Shown here one piece after another: positions 7,448-17,106 of a stretch of 64,000 nucleotides of DNA. Positions within the stretch are counted from its first letter, which is position 1; the number at the start of each line of letters is the position of its first letter. The notes below the pieces were generated by a model that saw only the letters and a list, made by a program, of their open reading frames with translations, was not told the origin of the DNA and ran no database searches. The position numbers were made by a program, and so were the translations under genes. The stretch lies in assembly GCF_004331645.1 (NCBI RefSeq), contig NZ_SJSK01000001.1, forward strand, positions 806,001 through 870,000. The letters run 5' to 3'. This stretch comes from Pedobacter frigiditerrae. Lineage in GTDB: Bacteria > Bacteroidota > Bacteroidia > Sphingobacteriales > Sphingobacteriaceae.

Positions 7448-8575
7448 ATGATTCTAATCGTAGATGATACACCAGAGAATTTAATTTCATTAAAAAAAGT
7501 TCTCGAAAAAAATAATTTTGAGGTAGATACTGCATCCTCTGGCGAAGAGGCTTTAAAGAAGGTTTTAAGAAACTCTTATGTCTTGATTATTCTCGATGTG
7601 CAAATGCCAGGGATGGATGGTTTTGAAGTTGCAGAAGCTATTTCTGGATACAGCAAAACCAAGGAAACAGCTATTATATTCTTATCAGCAGCCAATACAG
7701 AATTTAAATTTATTGCTAAAGGTTATTCATCAGGAGGTTTAGATTATATTACCAAACCGGTTGATATGAATATCCTATTACTAAAAGTGAAAACCTTTTA
7801 TCGCATTTACGAGCAGAATAGGAAGCTAAATGAAATGCAGAAAAACTTGCTCGAAGAAATCGAATTTCGTAAGGAGGCAGAACGTAAAAAAGACGAATTT
7901 ATCAGCATTGCTAGCCATGAATTAAAAACCCCACTAACAAGTGTTAAAGGTTATGTTCAGTTGCTAGAAAGAAGTGTGAGTAAGGGGGATACGGAGACGG
8001 TTAAAAAGCATTTAGCTAAAGCACAAGTGCAGCTAGAAAAATTAAATAGTTTGATTGCTGATTTGTTGGATATCTCTAAAATTGAAAGTGGTAAGCTTAA
8101 ATTTAACAAACAAAACTTTTCTATTGATCAGTTGGTAGATAATGTAATTGAAGTAATGCATCAATCCAATCCTGACTTTAAAATTCACAAAAAAGGAATT
8201 GCTAATTGTGAAATTTTTGGGGATGAAATGCGTGTTGAACAAGTTATTATAAACTTTTTAACCAACGCCATTAAATACTCTCCTGGAACGACAGAGATAG
8301 AGTTAACCCTAAATGTTAAAGATGAACAGCTCTATTTGGCAGTTAAGGATTCAGGGATTGGAATGTTACCAGAACAATTGGCACATGTTTTCGATAAGTT
8401 TTACCGAGTAGAAGAGACTTCTCAAAGGTTTCAAGGTTTAGGAATTGGCTTGTATATCTCATCAGAAATTATAAAAAGACATAGCGGCCAAGTTGGGGTA
8501 AATAGTACCTACGGCAAAGGTTCAGAGTTTTACTTCCTAATGCCAATAAATTCAAACAGCGATTTTAATGATTAA
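7448..8575 (+). CDS. REC-histidine kinase (soluble hybrid kinase)
   Basis: A 375-residue cytoplasmic protein with an N-terminal receiver domain (D50 in LIILDVQMPGMDGFE, K103 in ITKPVD), a short coiled coil at about 118-150, and a HisKA/HATPase core with H157 in SIASHELKTPLTS and GIGLYISSEIIKRH. There is no membrane or sensor domain, so its input is probably phosphorylation of its own receiver by another kinase. It opens a co-directional cassette that ends with a receiver at 14338, and lies 16 bases ahead of the large hybrid kinase. Confidence 0.92.
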   Translation: MILIVDDTPENLISLKKVLEKNNFEVDTASSGEEALKKVLRNSYVLIILDVQMPGMDGFEVAEAISGYSKTKETAIIFLSAANTEFKFIAKGYSSGGLDYITKPVDMNILLLKVKTFYRIYEQNRKLNEMQKNLLEEIEFRKEAERKKDEFISIASHELKTPLTSVKGYVQLLERSVSKGDTETVKKHLAKAQVQLEKLNSLIADLLDISKIESGKLKFNKQNFSIDQLVDNVIEVMHQSNPDFKIHKKGIANCEIFGDEMRVEQVIINFLTNAIKYSPGTTEIELTLNVKDEQLYLAVKDSGIGMLPEQLAHVFDKFYRVEETSQRFQGLGIGLYISSEIIKRHSGQVGVNSTYGKGSEFYFLMPINSNSDFND

Positions 8576-8591
8576 AACTTACCTCTAAAAA

Positions 8592-11500
8592 ATGAAATTA
8601 TCTTTCAAAAGTAACCTGCGTCTTGGTCTCGGTTTATCTTTGATCTTATTGGTCATCAGCTCGCTTGCATCTTATATCAGCATAAAAAACCTAATCAGAA
8701 ACGCTGATATGGTTTCGCATACCAATCAGGTAATAAATAATGTAAATCAGATCATATCTTTCTTAAAAGATGCCGAAACTGGTCAAAGAGGTTATTTATT
8801 AACAGGAAACGCAGTTTTTTTAGAACCTTATAACGGAGCAAAGGAAAAAATCATGTCAACCTTTAATGAGGTTAAGATAAAAACACTAGATAATCCTTAC
8901 CAACAAAGAAAAATTAAAGAACTACAAAGGATAATTGACAATAGATTTGAAGTAATCAATGAAACAATTATTTTCAAGCGAAATAAAGGCTCTATTTCTG
9001 AAGCTAGTTTGTTGGCTGGCAAGGTTTATATGGATGATGCCAGAAGAATCATCAAAGACATGGAGAAAGAGGAGACGAGGTTGCTTGCTATTCGCAATGC
9101 CGATTTAACCAAAATATCTGGCTATACACCATTTTTAATTATTCTTGCGGCAATTTTATCTTTATTGATTACCATTTTCTTCTACAGGAAGGTGGCTGCC
9201 GATTTTGATGTACGTGTAGAATTACAACGCAAGCTTGAAATACTTAACAAAGAAACCGATCAAAGGATTCAAGTTATTCAAGGTATTGCCCGCCAAATTT
9301 CTAGTGGCGACTATAATGTTAGATTAGATGATGAAGCAAAAGATGGCTTAGGGAATCTATCAGGCTCGCTAAACGCGATGGCCGAATCTTTACAATATTC
9401 TTTTGGTCTGTTAGAAGATAAAGAGTGGTTACAATCTGGCATTGCCAAACTTAACGACCAAATGGTTGGCGAGAAAGATTTAAAAACTTTAGCCAATGAT
9501 ATGTTAACTGAAATTGTAGCACATACCAAAAGCCACGTAGCAGCACTTTACGTTTTAGAAGATGATAAAAATCTTTACCTAACTGGTTCTTATGCACTTA
9601 ATGCAGATAGTGTAAAAGATAAGATTGTTTCAGGCCAAGGCTTAATTGGGCAATGTTTACAATCAGAAAAGTTAATTTTAATACAAGATATTCCTGCTGG
9701 AGAAATAACCATCAGCTATGCTACCGGGCAAACACAGCCTAAAAATGTTGTAGCTTTCCCATTACATAGGGATGGATTTATTATCGGCGTTATTGAATTG
9801 GCGTCGTTAAATGAATATACTCCAAGAAAGCTAGAGTTTTTAAATTCTATTTCTGGAAATATCGGCATTGCTATACATGTGGCACAAAACCGTAAAAAAT
9901 TACAAGATTTTTTAGAAGAAACGCAAGCGCAAGCCGAAGAGCTACAAGCACAACACAGTGAGCTAGAGGGTTTAAATGCCGAGCTAGAAGCCCAAACCCA
10001 AAAAATTCAAGCTTCTGAAGAAGAGTTACGAGTACAACAGGAAGAGCTTTTACAGAGTAATCAAGAGCTAGAAGAACGTACAAGTTTATTAGAAGAAAAA
10101 AACCAGTTAATTCAAGAACGCAATTTAGATATTCAACAAAAAGCCGAGCAGCTAGAGCAAAGCACTAAATATAAGTCTGAGTTTTTGGCCAATATGTCTC
10201 ACGAGCTAAGAACACCTTTAAACTCAATTTTATTGCTTTCTAAATTAATGGCAGATAATGAGGATTTGGAGAAAGAATACACAGAATATGCCGCTGTTAT
10301 TCAAAGCTCAGGGCAAGGCTTGTTAAGCTTAATTGATGAAATTTTAGACTTATCTAAGATTGAAGCAGGTAAAATGAGCTTGGAAGTTGGAGATGTGACG
10401 GTTGAAGAGGTTGTTACAGATATGCAATCATTATTTAACCCAATAGCAAAAGATAAAAAATTGGACCTGGAGGTTTTTGTAAATAGTGATGTTCCAAAAC
10501 AAATGAATACCGATAAGATGAGGTTGGAGCAGATCTTAAAAAATCTATTATCAAACGCATTTAAATTTACAACCGAAGGAAAGGTTAAGCTTTCTGTAAA
10601 TGCAGATTTGCAATATAAAACTTTAATATTTAAAGTTAAGGATACAGGCATTGGTATTGCCAAGGAAAAACTAAACATGGTATTTGAAGCCTTTCAGCAA
10701 GCAGATGGATCTACCAGACGTAAGTTTGGAGGTACAGGCTTAGGTTTATCAATTAGTAGAGAATTAGCGAAATTACTTGGTGGAGAAATACGGGTGGTAA
10801 GTGATGAAAATGTTGGAAGTGAGTTTACGCTCATACTACCAATTAATTTTTCTGATAACGAAGCTTTTTTAGAAGAGCAAGCCAGCAATAAAGAAGAGGA
10901 GATAAAAAGTAATTTGATTGATGTAATTGAGCCCATTGAGCGCTTTACGGTTGATCATATTCCCGGAGAGATTGAAGATGACAGGAACGATATCAAATCA
11001 AATGACAAGGTTATCTTGATCATTGAAGACGATACCATGTTTGCGAAGACGCTTCTCGGTTTTACCCGTAAAAGAAATTATAAAGGCATTGTTGCTGTTA
11101 GAGGAGATGTGGGTATAGAATTGGCGAATCAGTTTAATCCTCTTGCTATATTATTAGATATTCAATTGCCAATTAAAGATGGTTGGCAGGTAATGGAAGA
11201 GCTGAAATCTAATCCTAAAACAAGGCCAATTCCAGTTCATATCATGTCGTCTCTTTCGGTAAAAAGAGAAAGTTTGTTAAAAGGTGCAGTAGATTTTATT
11301 GACAAGCCTGTTGCGCTAGATCACATGAAACAAATTTTCGAGAAACTTGAAGAAGCATTGAGCAGGCATCCTAAAAAGGTGTTAATTGTAGAAGAGAACC
11401 AACAACATGCTAAGGCACTAAGTTATTTCTTAAGCAGTTCGAACATTCAAACTTTGGTGGTAGAAAACGTGAACCAAAGTATTGAGGCCTTGAAAAGGAA

Positions 11501-12182
11501 AGAAGTGGAGTGTGTGATATTAGACATGGGAATTCCAGATAAAAATGCCTATGAAACTTTAGAGACCATTAAAAAAAGTGAAGGACTAGAGCATTTGCCT
11601 ATTATTATCTTTACAGGTAAGAGTATTTCGAAAGGCGAAGAAAGTAGAATTAAGCAGTATGCAGATTCTATTGTTGTAAAAACGGCTCATTCTTATCAAC
11701 GTATTTTAGATGAGGCTGGTCTATTTTTGCATTTGGTTGAAGAAAAGGGAAAGCATACCAAACCATTATTAAGAGATAACCTTGGAGGACTAAATGAGGT
11801 GTTAAAAGATAAAGTTGTGCTAATAGCCGATGATGATGTTCGTAATATCTTCTCTCTCACGAAGGCCTTAGAACAACATCAAATGAAAATTTTGCCTGCA
11901 GTTGATGGTAAAGAAGCATTAAAGGTTTTGGCAGAAAACCCAAAAGTAGATGTGGTGTTAATGGATATGATGATGCCAGAACTTGATGGCTACCAAACTA
12001 CCACTTTAATAAGGCAAATGCCTGCCTACAAACATTTGCCAATTTTAGCTGTTACTGCTAAAGCAATGATGGGAGATAGAGAAAAGTGTATCTCTGCAGG
12101 TGCTTCAGATTATATATCGAAGCCAGTAGATGTTGATCAATTGGTTTCGTTATTAAGGGTTTGGTTATATGATAGGGTTTAG
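8592..12182 (+). CDS. CHASE3-GAF hybrid histidine kinase with three receivers
   Basis: A 1196-residue multidomain kinase. Order: membrane helix about 12-31; CHASE3-like periplasmic sensor about 40-170 (DAETGQRGYLLTG at 60-72 is the signature); membrane helix about 179-197; HAMP-like region about 205-270; GAF domain about 290-430; long Glu/Gln-rich coiled coil 437-527; HisKA with H537 in MSHELRTPLNS; HATPase to about 750; then three receivers with phospho-acceptor Asp at 856, 978 and 1125. The third receiver strongly resembles the next gene product. It is the probable hub of the cassette that includes CheR and CheB. Confidence 0.94.
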   Translation: MKLSFKSNLRLGLGLSLILLVISSLASYISIKNLIRNADMVSHTNQVINNVNQIISFLKDAETGQRGYLLTGNAVFLEPYNGAKEKIMSTFNEVKIKTLDNPYQQRKIKELQRIIDNRFEVINETIIFKRNKGSISEASLLAGKVYMDDARRIIKDMEKEETRLLAIRNADLTKISGYTPFLIILAAILSLLITIFFYRKVAADFDVRVELQRKLEILNKETDQRIQVIQGIARQISSGDYNVRLDDEAKDGLGNLSGSLNAMAESLQYSFGLLEDKEWLQSGIAKLNDQMVGEKDLKTLANDMLTEIVAHTKSHVAALYVLEDDKNLYLTGSYALNADSVKDKIVSGQGLIGQCLQSEKLILIQDIPAGEITISYATGQTQPKNVVAFPLHRDGFIIGVIELASLNEYTPRKLEFLNSISGNIGIAIHVAQNRKKLQDFLEETQAQAEELQAQHSELEGLNAELEAQTQKIQASEEELRVQQEELLQSNQELEERTSLLEEKNQLIQERNLDIQQKAEQLEQSTKYKSEFLANMSHELRTPLNSILLLSKLMADNEDLEKEYTEYAAVIQSSGQGLLSLIDEILDLSKIEAGKMSLEVGDVTVEEVVTDMQSLFNPIAKDKKLDLEVFVNSDVPKQMNTDKMRLEQILKNLLSNAFKFTTEGKVKLSVNADLQYKTLIFKVKDTGIGIAKEKLNMVFEAFQQADGSTRRKFGGTGLGLSISRELAKLLGGEIRVVSDENVGSEFTLILPINFSDNEAFLEEQASNKEEEIKSNLIDVIEPIERFTVDHIPGEIEDDRNDIKSNDKVILIIEDDTMFAKTLLGFTRKRNYKGIVAVRGDVGIELANQFNPLAILLDIQLPIKDGWQVMEELKSNPKTRPIPVHIMSSLSVKRESLLKGAVDFIDKPVALDHMKQIFEKLEEALSRHPKKVLIVEENQQHAKALSYFLSSSNIQTLVVENVNQSIEALKRKEVECVILDMGIPDKNAYETLETIKKSEGLEHLPIIIFTGKSISKGEESRIKQYADSIVVKTAHSYQRILDEAGLFLHLVEEKGKHTKPLLRDNLGGLNEVLKDKVVLIADDDVRNIFSLTKALEQHQMKILPAVDGKEALKVLAENPKVDVVLMDMMMPELDGYQTTTLIRQMPAYKHLPILAVTAKAMMGDREKCISAGASDYISKPVDVDQLVSLLRVWLYDRV

Positions 12183-12203
12183 AACAAATTGTTTTAAAGA
12201 TTT

Positions 12204-12578
12204 ATGGAAGTTAAAACAAAGAAAATATTAATAATAGACGACGATAGTAGGAATATTTTTGCTTTATCAGCCGTTTTAAAAGCAAAAAAATATACCTGTC
12301 TATCTGCGCAAAGTGCAAAGCAAGGTTTTGATGCCCTAGCGGCAGATAAAAATATCCATGTGGTGTTAATGGATATGATGATGCCTGATATGGATGGATA
12401 CCAAGCTATGAGAAAAATGAAAGCTGATCCCGAATTAAAAAAAATTCCCGTAATTGCAGTAACTGCACAGGCCATGGTAGGAGATAAGGAGCGTTGCCTT
12501 GAGGCGGGTGCTGCTGGTTATGTTTCGAAACCCGTAAACGTTGACGAATTGGTATTGCTTTTAAACAAATATTTCTAG
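12204..12578 (+). CDS. Single-domain response regulator
   Basis: A 124-residue stand-alone receiver with acid pair DDD at 12-14, phospho-acceptor D57 in VVLMDMMMPDMDGY, the conserved T in AVTAQAM and K in VSKPVNVDEL. It closely resembles the third receiver of the preceding kinase (shared MDMMMP.(L/M)DGYQ, AVTA.AM.GD.E.C and SKPV.VD.LV), suggesting duplication. It has no output domain. Its stop shares one base with the GTG start of the CheR gene (TAGTG), so translation is coupled. Confidence 0.93.
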   Translation: MEVKTKKILIIDDDSRNIFALSAVLKAKKYTCLSAQSAKQGFDALAADKNIHVVLMDMMMPDMDGYQAMRKMKADPELKKIPVIAVTAQAMVGDKERCLEAGAAGYVSKPVNVDELVLLLNKYF

Positions 12579-13414
12579 TGTCTAATTTACCCTCTATAGA
12601 TGATGAGCAAGTAGAAACATTAATTGATGATGTTTTAGATCAATACGGGTATGATTTTACGGGCTATTCTAGAGCCTCGTTAAAAAGAAGGTTAAATAGG
12701 TTATATAGTTTAGATAAGCAAGTAAGTTTTGCAGAGTTTAGATACAAAATAGGAAGCGATAGCGTTTATTTTAAACGTTTTGTAGAACAAATTACGGTTA
12801 ATGTTACAGAAATGTTTCGCGACCCTAATTTTTATAAGACTTTAAGAGATAATGTTTTGCCAACCTTAGCAACTTATCCCTTCATAAGAATTTGGTTGGC
12901 TGGTTGCTCAACTGGAGAGGAGGCTTATTCTATGGCAATTGTTTTAAAAGAGCTTAACTTACTGCATAAATCGTTAATTTATGCAACAGATATTAACCCA
13001 ACGGTTCTAGAAAAAGCTGCCCAAGGTATGTTTCCGCTTAGCCAAATGAAACAATACTCAGAGAATTATATCGCATCTGGCGGAAAAGCAGATTTTTCGT
13101 CGTATTATAGCGCAAACTACTCCTTGGCAAAATTTGATGTGGACTTAAAAGAAAAAATGATTTTTTCGACTCATAACTTGGTCTCAGATCATTCATTTAA
13201 TGAGTTTCAGCTAATCTTATGCAGAAACGTACTCATTTATTTCGATAGAGACTTGCAGTTTAAAGTGCTGCAATTGTTTGATAATAGTCTAGACAACTTA
13301 GGTTTCTTAGCTTTGGGTACAAAAGAAACTACAGATTTTTCACCAATCAGTAAACGATATAAAAGATTGGAAATGGAGAAAATATGGAGGAAAACAGTAA
13401 ATGAAAAATTGTGA
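12578..13414 (+). CDS. cheR: CheR-type glutamate O-methyltransferase
   Basis: A 278-residue SAM-dependent methyltransferase. The N-terminal helical domain contains the TVNVTEMFRDP motif near 85-95. The SAM fold shows WLAGCSTGEEAYSMA near 108-122, and the catalytic-domain signature LCRNVLIYF lies near 213-221. CheR methylates glutamates on chemoreceptors; no receptor is encoded nearby, so the target here is unknown. The start is a GTG overlapping the upstream stop. It overlaps the CheB gene by 14 bases. Confidence 0.93.
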   Translation: MSNLPSIDDEQVETLIDDVLDQYGYDFTGYSRASLKRRLNRLYSLDKQVSFAEFRYKIGSDSVYFKRFVEQITVNVTEMFRDPNFYKTLRDNVLPTLATYPFIRIWLAGCSTGEEAYSMAIVLKELNLLHKSLIYATDINPTVLEKAAQGMFPLSQMKQYSENYIASGGKADFSSYYSANYSLAKFDVDLKEKMIFSTHNLVSDHSFNEFQLILCRNVLIYFDRDLQFKVLQLFDNSLDNLGFLALGTKETTDFSPISKRYKRLEMEKIWRKTVNEKL

Positions 13415-13964
13415 AGCATTAATAATTGGAGGTTCTGCCGGAAGCTTGGATGTATTAATCAAAGTGCTTCCAAGCATTGATATTGATATTACATTTCCAA
13501 TAATAATTGTTCTACATCGTAAAAAAGGAACTGACTCCTTGCTGTCAGACTTACTGTCTACAAAAACAAAGCTGACGGTTAAAGAAGCTGAGGAAAAAGA
13601 GAATATACTTCCCAAAACAATATATATTGTCCCTTCAGATTATCATCTTTTATTTGAAAAAGATTTTACCTTTTCTCTAGACTATTCGGAGAAAGTAAAT
13701 TATTCTAGACCATCTATAGATGTAACCTTTCAATCGGCTGCAGAAGTATATAAGGATAAATTGGTTTGTTTATTGTTATCAGGTTCTAATGCTGATGGTG
13801 TGAATGGACTAATAATGGTTAAAGAATTCGGTGGAGAAGTAGCAGTACAAAATCCCAAAACAGCTCAAGTAGATTACATGCCAAATCAAGCTATTTTAAG
13901 AGCAAATGTTGATGAAATTTTGGATGTAGAACTAATGGCAGATTATATAAATAAACTAAATTAA
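13401..13964 (+). CDS. cheB: CheB-type methylesterase lacking a receiver domain
   Basis: A 187-residue protein that consists only of the CheB catalytic domain. The expected triad is visible: S12 in GGSAGS, H39 in VLHRKKG and D132 in SGSNADGVNG. Canonical chemotaxis CheB has an N-terminal receiver and is about 350 residues; here that part is absent, so regulation by phosphorylation must come from a separate protein such as the neighbouring single receivers. It would remove the methyl groups added by the overlapping CheR, or deamidate glutamines. Confidence 0.92.
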   Translation: MKNCEALIIGGSAGSLDVLIKVLPSIDIDITFPIIIVLHRKKGTDSLLSDLLSTKTKLTVKEAEEKENILPKTIYIVPSDYHLLFEKDFTFSLDYSEKVNYSRPSIDVTFQSAAEVYKDKLVCLLLSGSNADGVNGLIMVKEFGGEVAVQNPKTAQVDYMPNQAILRANVDEILDVELMADYINKLN

Positions 13965-13975
13965 ACGCTCAAGAA

Positions 13976-14338
13976 ATGCCTAAAAAAGTATTTATTTTTG
14001 ATGATAACAATGATATTCTAGAACTTTGCACTTTAATTCTAGAAGATGCTGGTTATGAAATTAAAACCTCTGCAACATCAAATAACATTGTAGAGCAAGT
14101 TTCGGCCTATATGCCTGATCTAATTTTTATGGATAACTGGTTGCCTGATGTTGGGGGCATTGAAGCTACACAAGAGTTAAAATCTCACCCTGATCTAAAA
14201 CATATTCCGGTTATCTATTTTTCAGCAAATAATGATGTAAGTGCCTTAGCTACAAAAGCAGGTGCTGATAGTTTTTTAGCAAAACCTTTTGATATTCATG
14301 CTTTAGAAGAAATTGTAAGCGCACATATAGAAAAGTAG
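13976..14338 (+). CDS. Single-domain response regulator
   Basis: A 120-residue stand-alone receiver, last gene of the signalling cassette. Acid pair DD at 9-10, phospho-acceptor D53 in LIFMDNWLPDVGG, and LAKPFD with the conserved Lys near the C-terminus. It has no output domain. It begins 11 bases after cheB. Together with the 12204 receiver it could shuttle phosphate between the two kinases or gate CheR/CheB. Confidence 0.92.
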   Translation: MPKKVFIFDDNNDILELCTLILEDAGYEIKTSATSNNIVEQVSAYMPDLIFMDNWLPDVGGIEATQELKSHPDLKHIPVIYFSANNDVSALATKAGADSFLAKPFDIHALEEIVSAHIEK

Positions 14339-14405
14339 CTTATTTGAATCGCAAGGTTAAATGCAGTCCCTTATTCAGCTTCTTAGCGGGACGACTTGAA
14401 GTAAA

Positions 14406-14448
14406 AGCGGGACTAACATTAAAATGAAACTCAGGTTTGCCTTTTCTA
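14406..14448. repeat. Dispersed AGCGGGACTAACATT repeat, copy 1
   Basis: The 15-mer at 14406-14420 recurs exactly at 30044-30058. In both places it is followed about 15-20 bases later by a T-rich stretch ending cttttctaa. Both copies are intergenic. Its function is unknown. Confidence 0.5.
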
Positions 14449-14470
14449 ATATTATTCCCGCTTTTGAATA

Positions 14471-16906
14471 TTAATTCTTCATTCTTCCTTGTTCAGATTC
14501 TGTTCCGGTAGAACGACGACGAGCGGGTTTAATTTCATTTTTACCAAAACGATAAGAAAAACTAATTCTCCCAATCTGGGTTTCATTTTTCTGGTACAAA
14601 TCGTATTTCAAACCTGGGTATGCACTTGTTAACTCAGTATCATTGGTATTAAATACATCACTCAAAGCCAATTTTAAGCTCGCTTTTTTATTAAACAAAG
14701 ACTTGCTTATTCCTGCATCTATTGAGTAACGAGACTGAAGGCTCAGTGTGCCATAATCTAAAGGCGATTCGTAATTTCCACTTAATTCTGCAGTTAAACC
14801 TTTAGCAATCATAAAGGTATTCTGCATTCTAAACTGATATGCTGTTTTTCCAGTCTTTAGTTCTTGCCCGGCCAAGTTAGGAGCTTCGAAACTTAAGTGG
14901 AAAACATTTAAATTATTGTTAATATCCCACCATTTACCAATTTTAACAGGGATATTTAAGTTCGCGCTATAAGAGGTGTTTTTAGCAATGTTAGCATTGG
15001 TTTGGTATAAGGCTTTTTGTGCAGGGTCTGGTAAAATCACTTCTGTAATTGCGTCATTTGTTCTACTGTAATTCACAGATAGATTGTATTTCTGAAGCAA
15101 GGTATAACTAACCTCAAAACTGTTCGTATACTGCGGATTTAAGAATGGATTTCCCTTGCTGTAAGTATATTGGTCTAAGTAGTAAACGAAAGGGTTTAGG
15201 GCATCATAACTTGGCCTATCAATTCTGCGACTGTAAGAAAAGCCAACCTGGTTATTTTTAGACAAAGTCTGCTGCACAAAGAAGGTGGGGAAAAAATCCC
15301 AATAATTACGTTCAACAACATTTTTAGTAGTAATTAAATTTCCTTTTGATGTAGTTTGTTCAACCCTTAAACCTAGTTGAATACTTGTATTTTTAAACTG
15401 TTTATTAATATTTGTATAAGCGGCATTAACATTCTCATCGTAAACAAATTGATTGCTGCGGCGAGCATCATTTTGCCAAACATTAGCTAGTAGTTGTTCT
15501 GCCCTTAAATCGTTATCTGTTTTAACCCAGCTGCTTTTTAACCCAGCCTCTAATTTTACAGTTTTACTTAAGGAAACATTATAATCAACCTTAAATGCCT
15601 TAATGTTAATTTCAGAAGGAGTTCCGTTTCTGGTAAATTCAGTAGGCCTCATTAAACTACCATTGGCATATAAATAAGTATTCTCAAAAATAGAACCATC
15701 GTTACCATTGTACTTAGAATAATCTAAATCGACCGAAATTTCTGAACCTGCGGTGTCTAATATAGATTTATAGTTAATGTTGTATGCAATGTTATTATAC
15801 TTATTGGTTTGTAAATTATTGGCAACTAATGATGAATCTAAAACAGAAAAATTAGGTCCAATTTTAGTATTGGTTAAAGAGTGTTCGTTTCCATTGTTGG
15901 CATAACCATTTACTAATACACCAATTGTGTTCTTCTTATCTATAAAAAAGTCTAACCCAGCTTTATAATTATTATTTTTCATCTTTCTATTCATATCTCC
16001 AGCTTGAGAAAAATAAGTGTTTGGAGTGCCGTTAGAGATTCTGTCAATAGCGATAAAATTGTCTCTTTCAATATTGCTGTAGTTGTAATTACCAAAAACA
16101 TTTAGCTTTTCTGTTCTATGGTTTAGATTGATGCCTGCACTTCCTCTAAAGTTTTTGCCATAGCCCAATGTTGCATTCGCGCTACCATTTGTACCAGCAT
16201 TTTTGCTCTTTTTTGTCTTAATATTGATAATTCCTGCATTTCCTGAGGCAGGGTATTTAGATGATGGATTGGTAATTAGTTCTATTGTTTCTAACTGAGA
16301 GCTTTGCATGTTTCGCAGTAAATTGGCAACATCAGCATTGCTCATGTAAGTTTGCTTGCCATCTATCATGATCATTACACCTTGTTTCCCTTGCATGGCA
16401 ATATTGTCATTTTGGTCTACAGTAACGCCTGGTGCTTTTTGCAAAACCTCTAATGCAGTAGAACCAACAGCGATGCTGCTATTCTCTACATTCATAACCA
16501 CTTTGTCTGTTTTACGTTCTATTAATGGCTTTATCGCAGTAACGCTTACCGTATTTAAGGTTTTACTAGTAGGTTTTAATTTGATTTCACCTAATGTATG
16601 AGTTAAATTTTGTTCAGATAAAATAAAGATCTTTCCCTTGTAATTCTCAAAACCCATATTGTTAACCTTTATATAATAGGAGCCAGTGTTAATATTTGAG
16701 AATTCAAATTTTCCATCTGCTGTAGTTAAAGCAGTTTTTACTAAAGATGAATCTGTAGATTTAAATAAGCCAACAGTTACAAAATCAACAGGTTTATTTT
16801 GCTCATCTAATATGATTCCGTTTATGGTTCCTTGTTTGGCAGGTTTACTGGCAACGGCTATATTTCCGAGTAGTAGTGCTAATAATAAAAAGTAAATAGT
16901 TCTCAT
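14471..16906 (-). CDS. Outer-membrane beta-barrel protein with carboxypeptidase-regulatory domain
   Basis: An 811-residue exported protein: signal peptide 1-19, a CarboxypepD_reg-like domain at about 27-110 (GTINGIILDEQNKPVDFVTV), a TonB-receptor-like plug at about 130-230 (ALEVLQKAPGVTVD, IMIDGKQTYMS, IELITNPSSKYPASGNAGIINI), then a barrel of the OMP_b-brl_3 type ending near SFSYRFG with a basic tail. This family is large in Bacteroidota and its ligands are mostly unknown. It is monocistronic and separated from the upstream peptidase gene by a strong hairpin. Confidence 0.88.
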   Translation of the reverse strand: MRTIYFLLLALLLGNIAVASKPAKQGTINGIILDEQNKPVDFVTVGLFKSTDSSLVKTALTTADGKFEFSNINTGSYYIKVNNMGFENYKGKIFILSEQNLTHTLGEIKLKPTSKTLNTVSVTAIKPLIERKTDKVVMNVENSSIAVGSTALEVLQKAPGVTVDQNDNIAMQGKQGVMIMIDGKQTYMSNADVANLLRNMQSSQLETIELITNPSSKYPASGNAGIINIKTKKSKNAGTNGSANATLGYGKNFRGSAGINLNHRTEKLNVFGNYNYSNIERDNFIAIDRISNGTPNTYFSQAGDMNRKMKNNNYKAGLDFFIDKKNTIGVLVNGYANNGNEHSLTNTKIGPNFSVLDSSLVANNLQTNKYNNIAYNINYKSILDTAGSEISVDLDYSKYNGNDGSIFENTYLYANGSLMRPTEFTRNGTPSEINIKAFKVDYNVSLSKTVKLEAGLKSSWVKTDNDLRAEQLLANVWQNDARRSNQFVYDENVNAAYTNINKQFKNTSIQLGLRVEQTTSKGNLITTKNVVERNYWDFFPTFFVQQTLSKNNQVGFSYSRRIDRPSYDALNPFVYYLDQYTYSKGNPFLNPQYTNSFEVSYTLLQKYNLSVNYSRTNDAITEVILPDPAQKALYQTNANIAKNTSYSANLNIPVKIGKWWDINNNLNVFHLSFEAPNLAGQELKTGKTAYQFRMQNTFMIAKGLTAELSGNYESPLDYGTLSLQSRYSIDAGISKSLFNKKASLKLALSDVFNTNDTELTSAYPGLKYDLYQKNETQIGRISFSYRFGKNEIKPARRRSTGTESEQGRMKN

Positions 16907-17106
16907 TTTGTATGTTTTAAGTTTAAAAAATAGGGCATAAAAATTCCGCTACGCCTGCACGTAAATTTTTTCATTTCCTAAAATTTAAGTTTAGTTTAAA
17001 AGGTTGTTCACCTCTTCAATAGTTTGTGCCTTATAGACGAGCAGAATCAAGAAAAGGTTACAAGCTTTTTTATTTTTTTTGTAGAATGTAAAATTATAGC
17101 ACGTAA

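Noticed and set aside
10301..10936. Minus-strand frames opposite the kinase domain of the hybrid kinase
   Set aside because: They are low-complexity Ser/Leu-rich shadows of the conserved HATPase region.
13340..13615. 91-codon minus-strand frame across the cheR/cheB junction
   Set aside because: It overlaps two well-supported catalytic genes and shows no recognisable protein features.
7448..14338. Flagellar or type IV pilus chemotaxis operon
   Set aside because: CheA, CheW, CheY-with-CheA linkage, receptors and motor genes are all absent; only CheR and CheB catalytic units occur.
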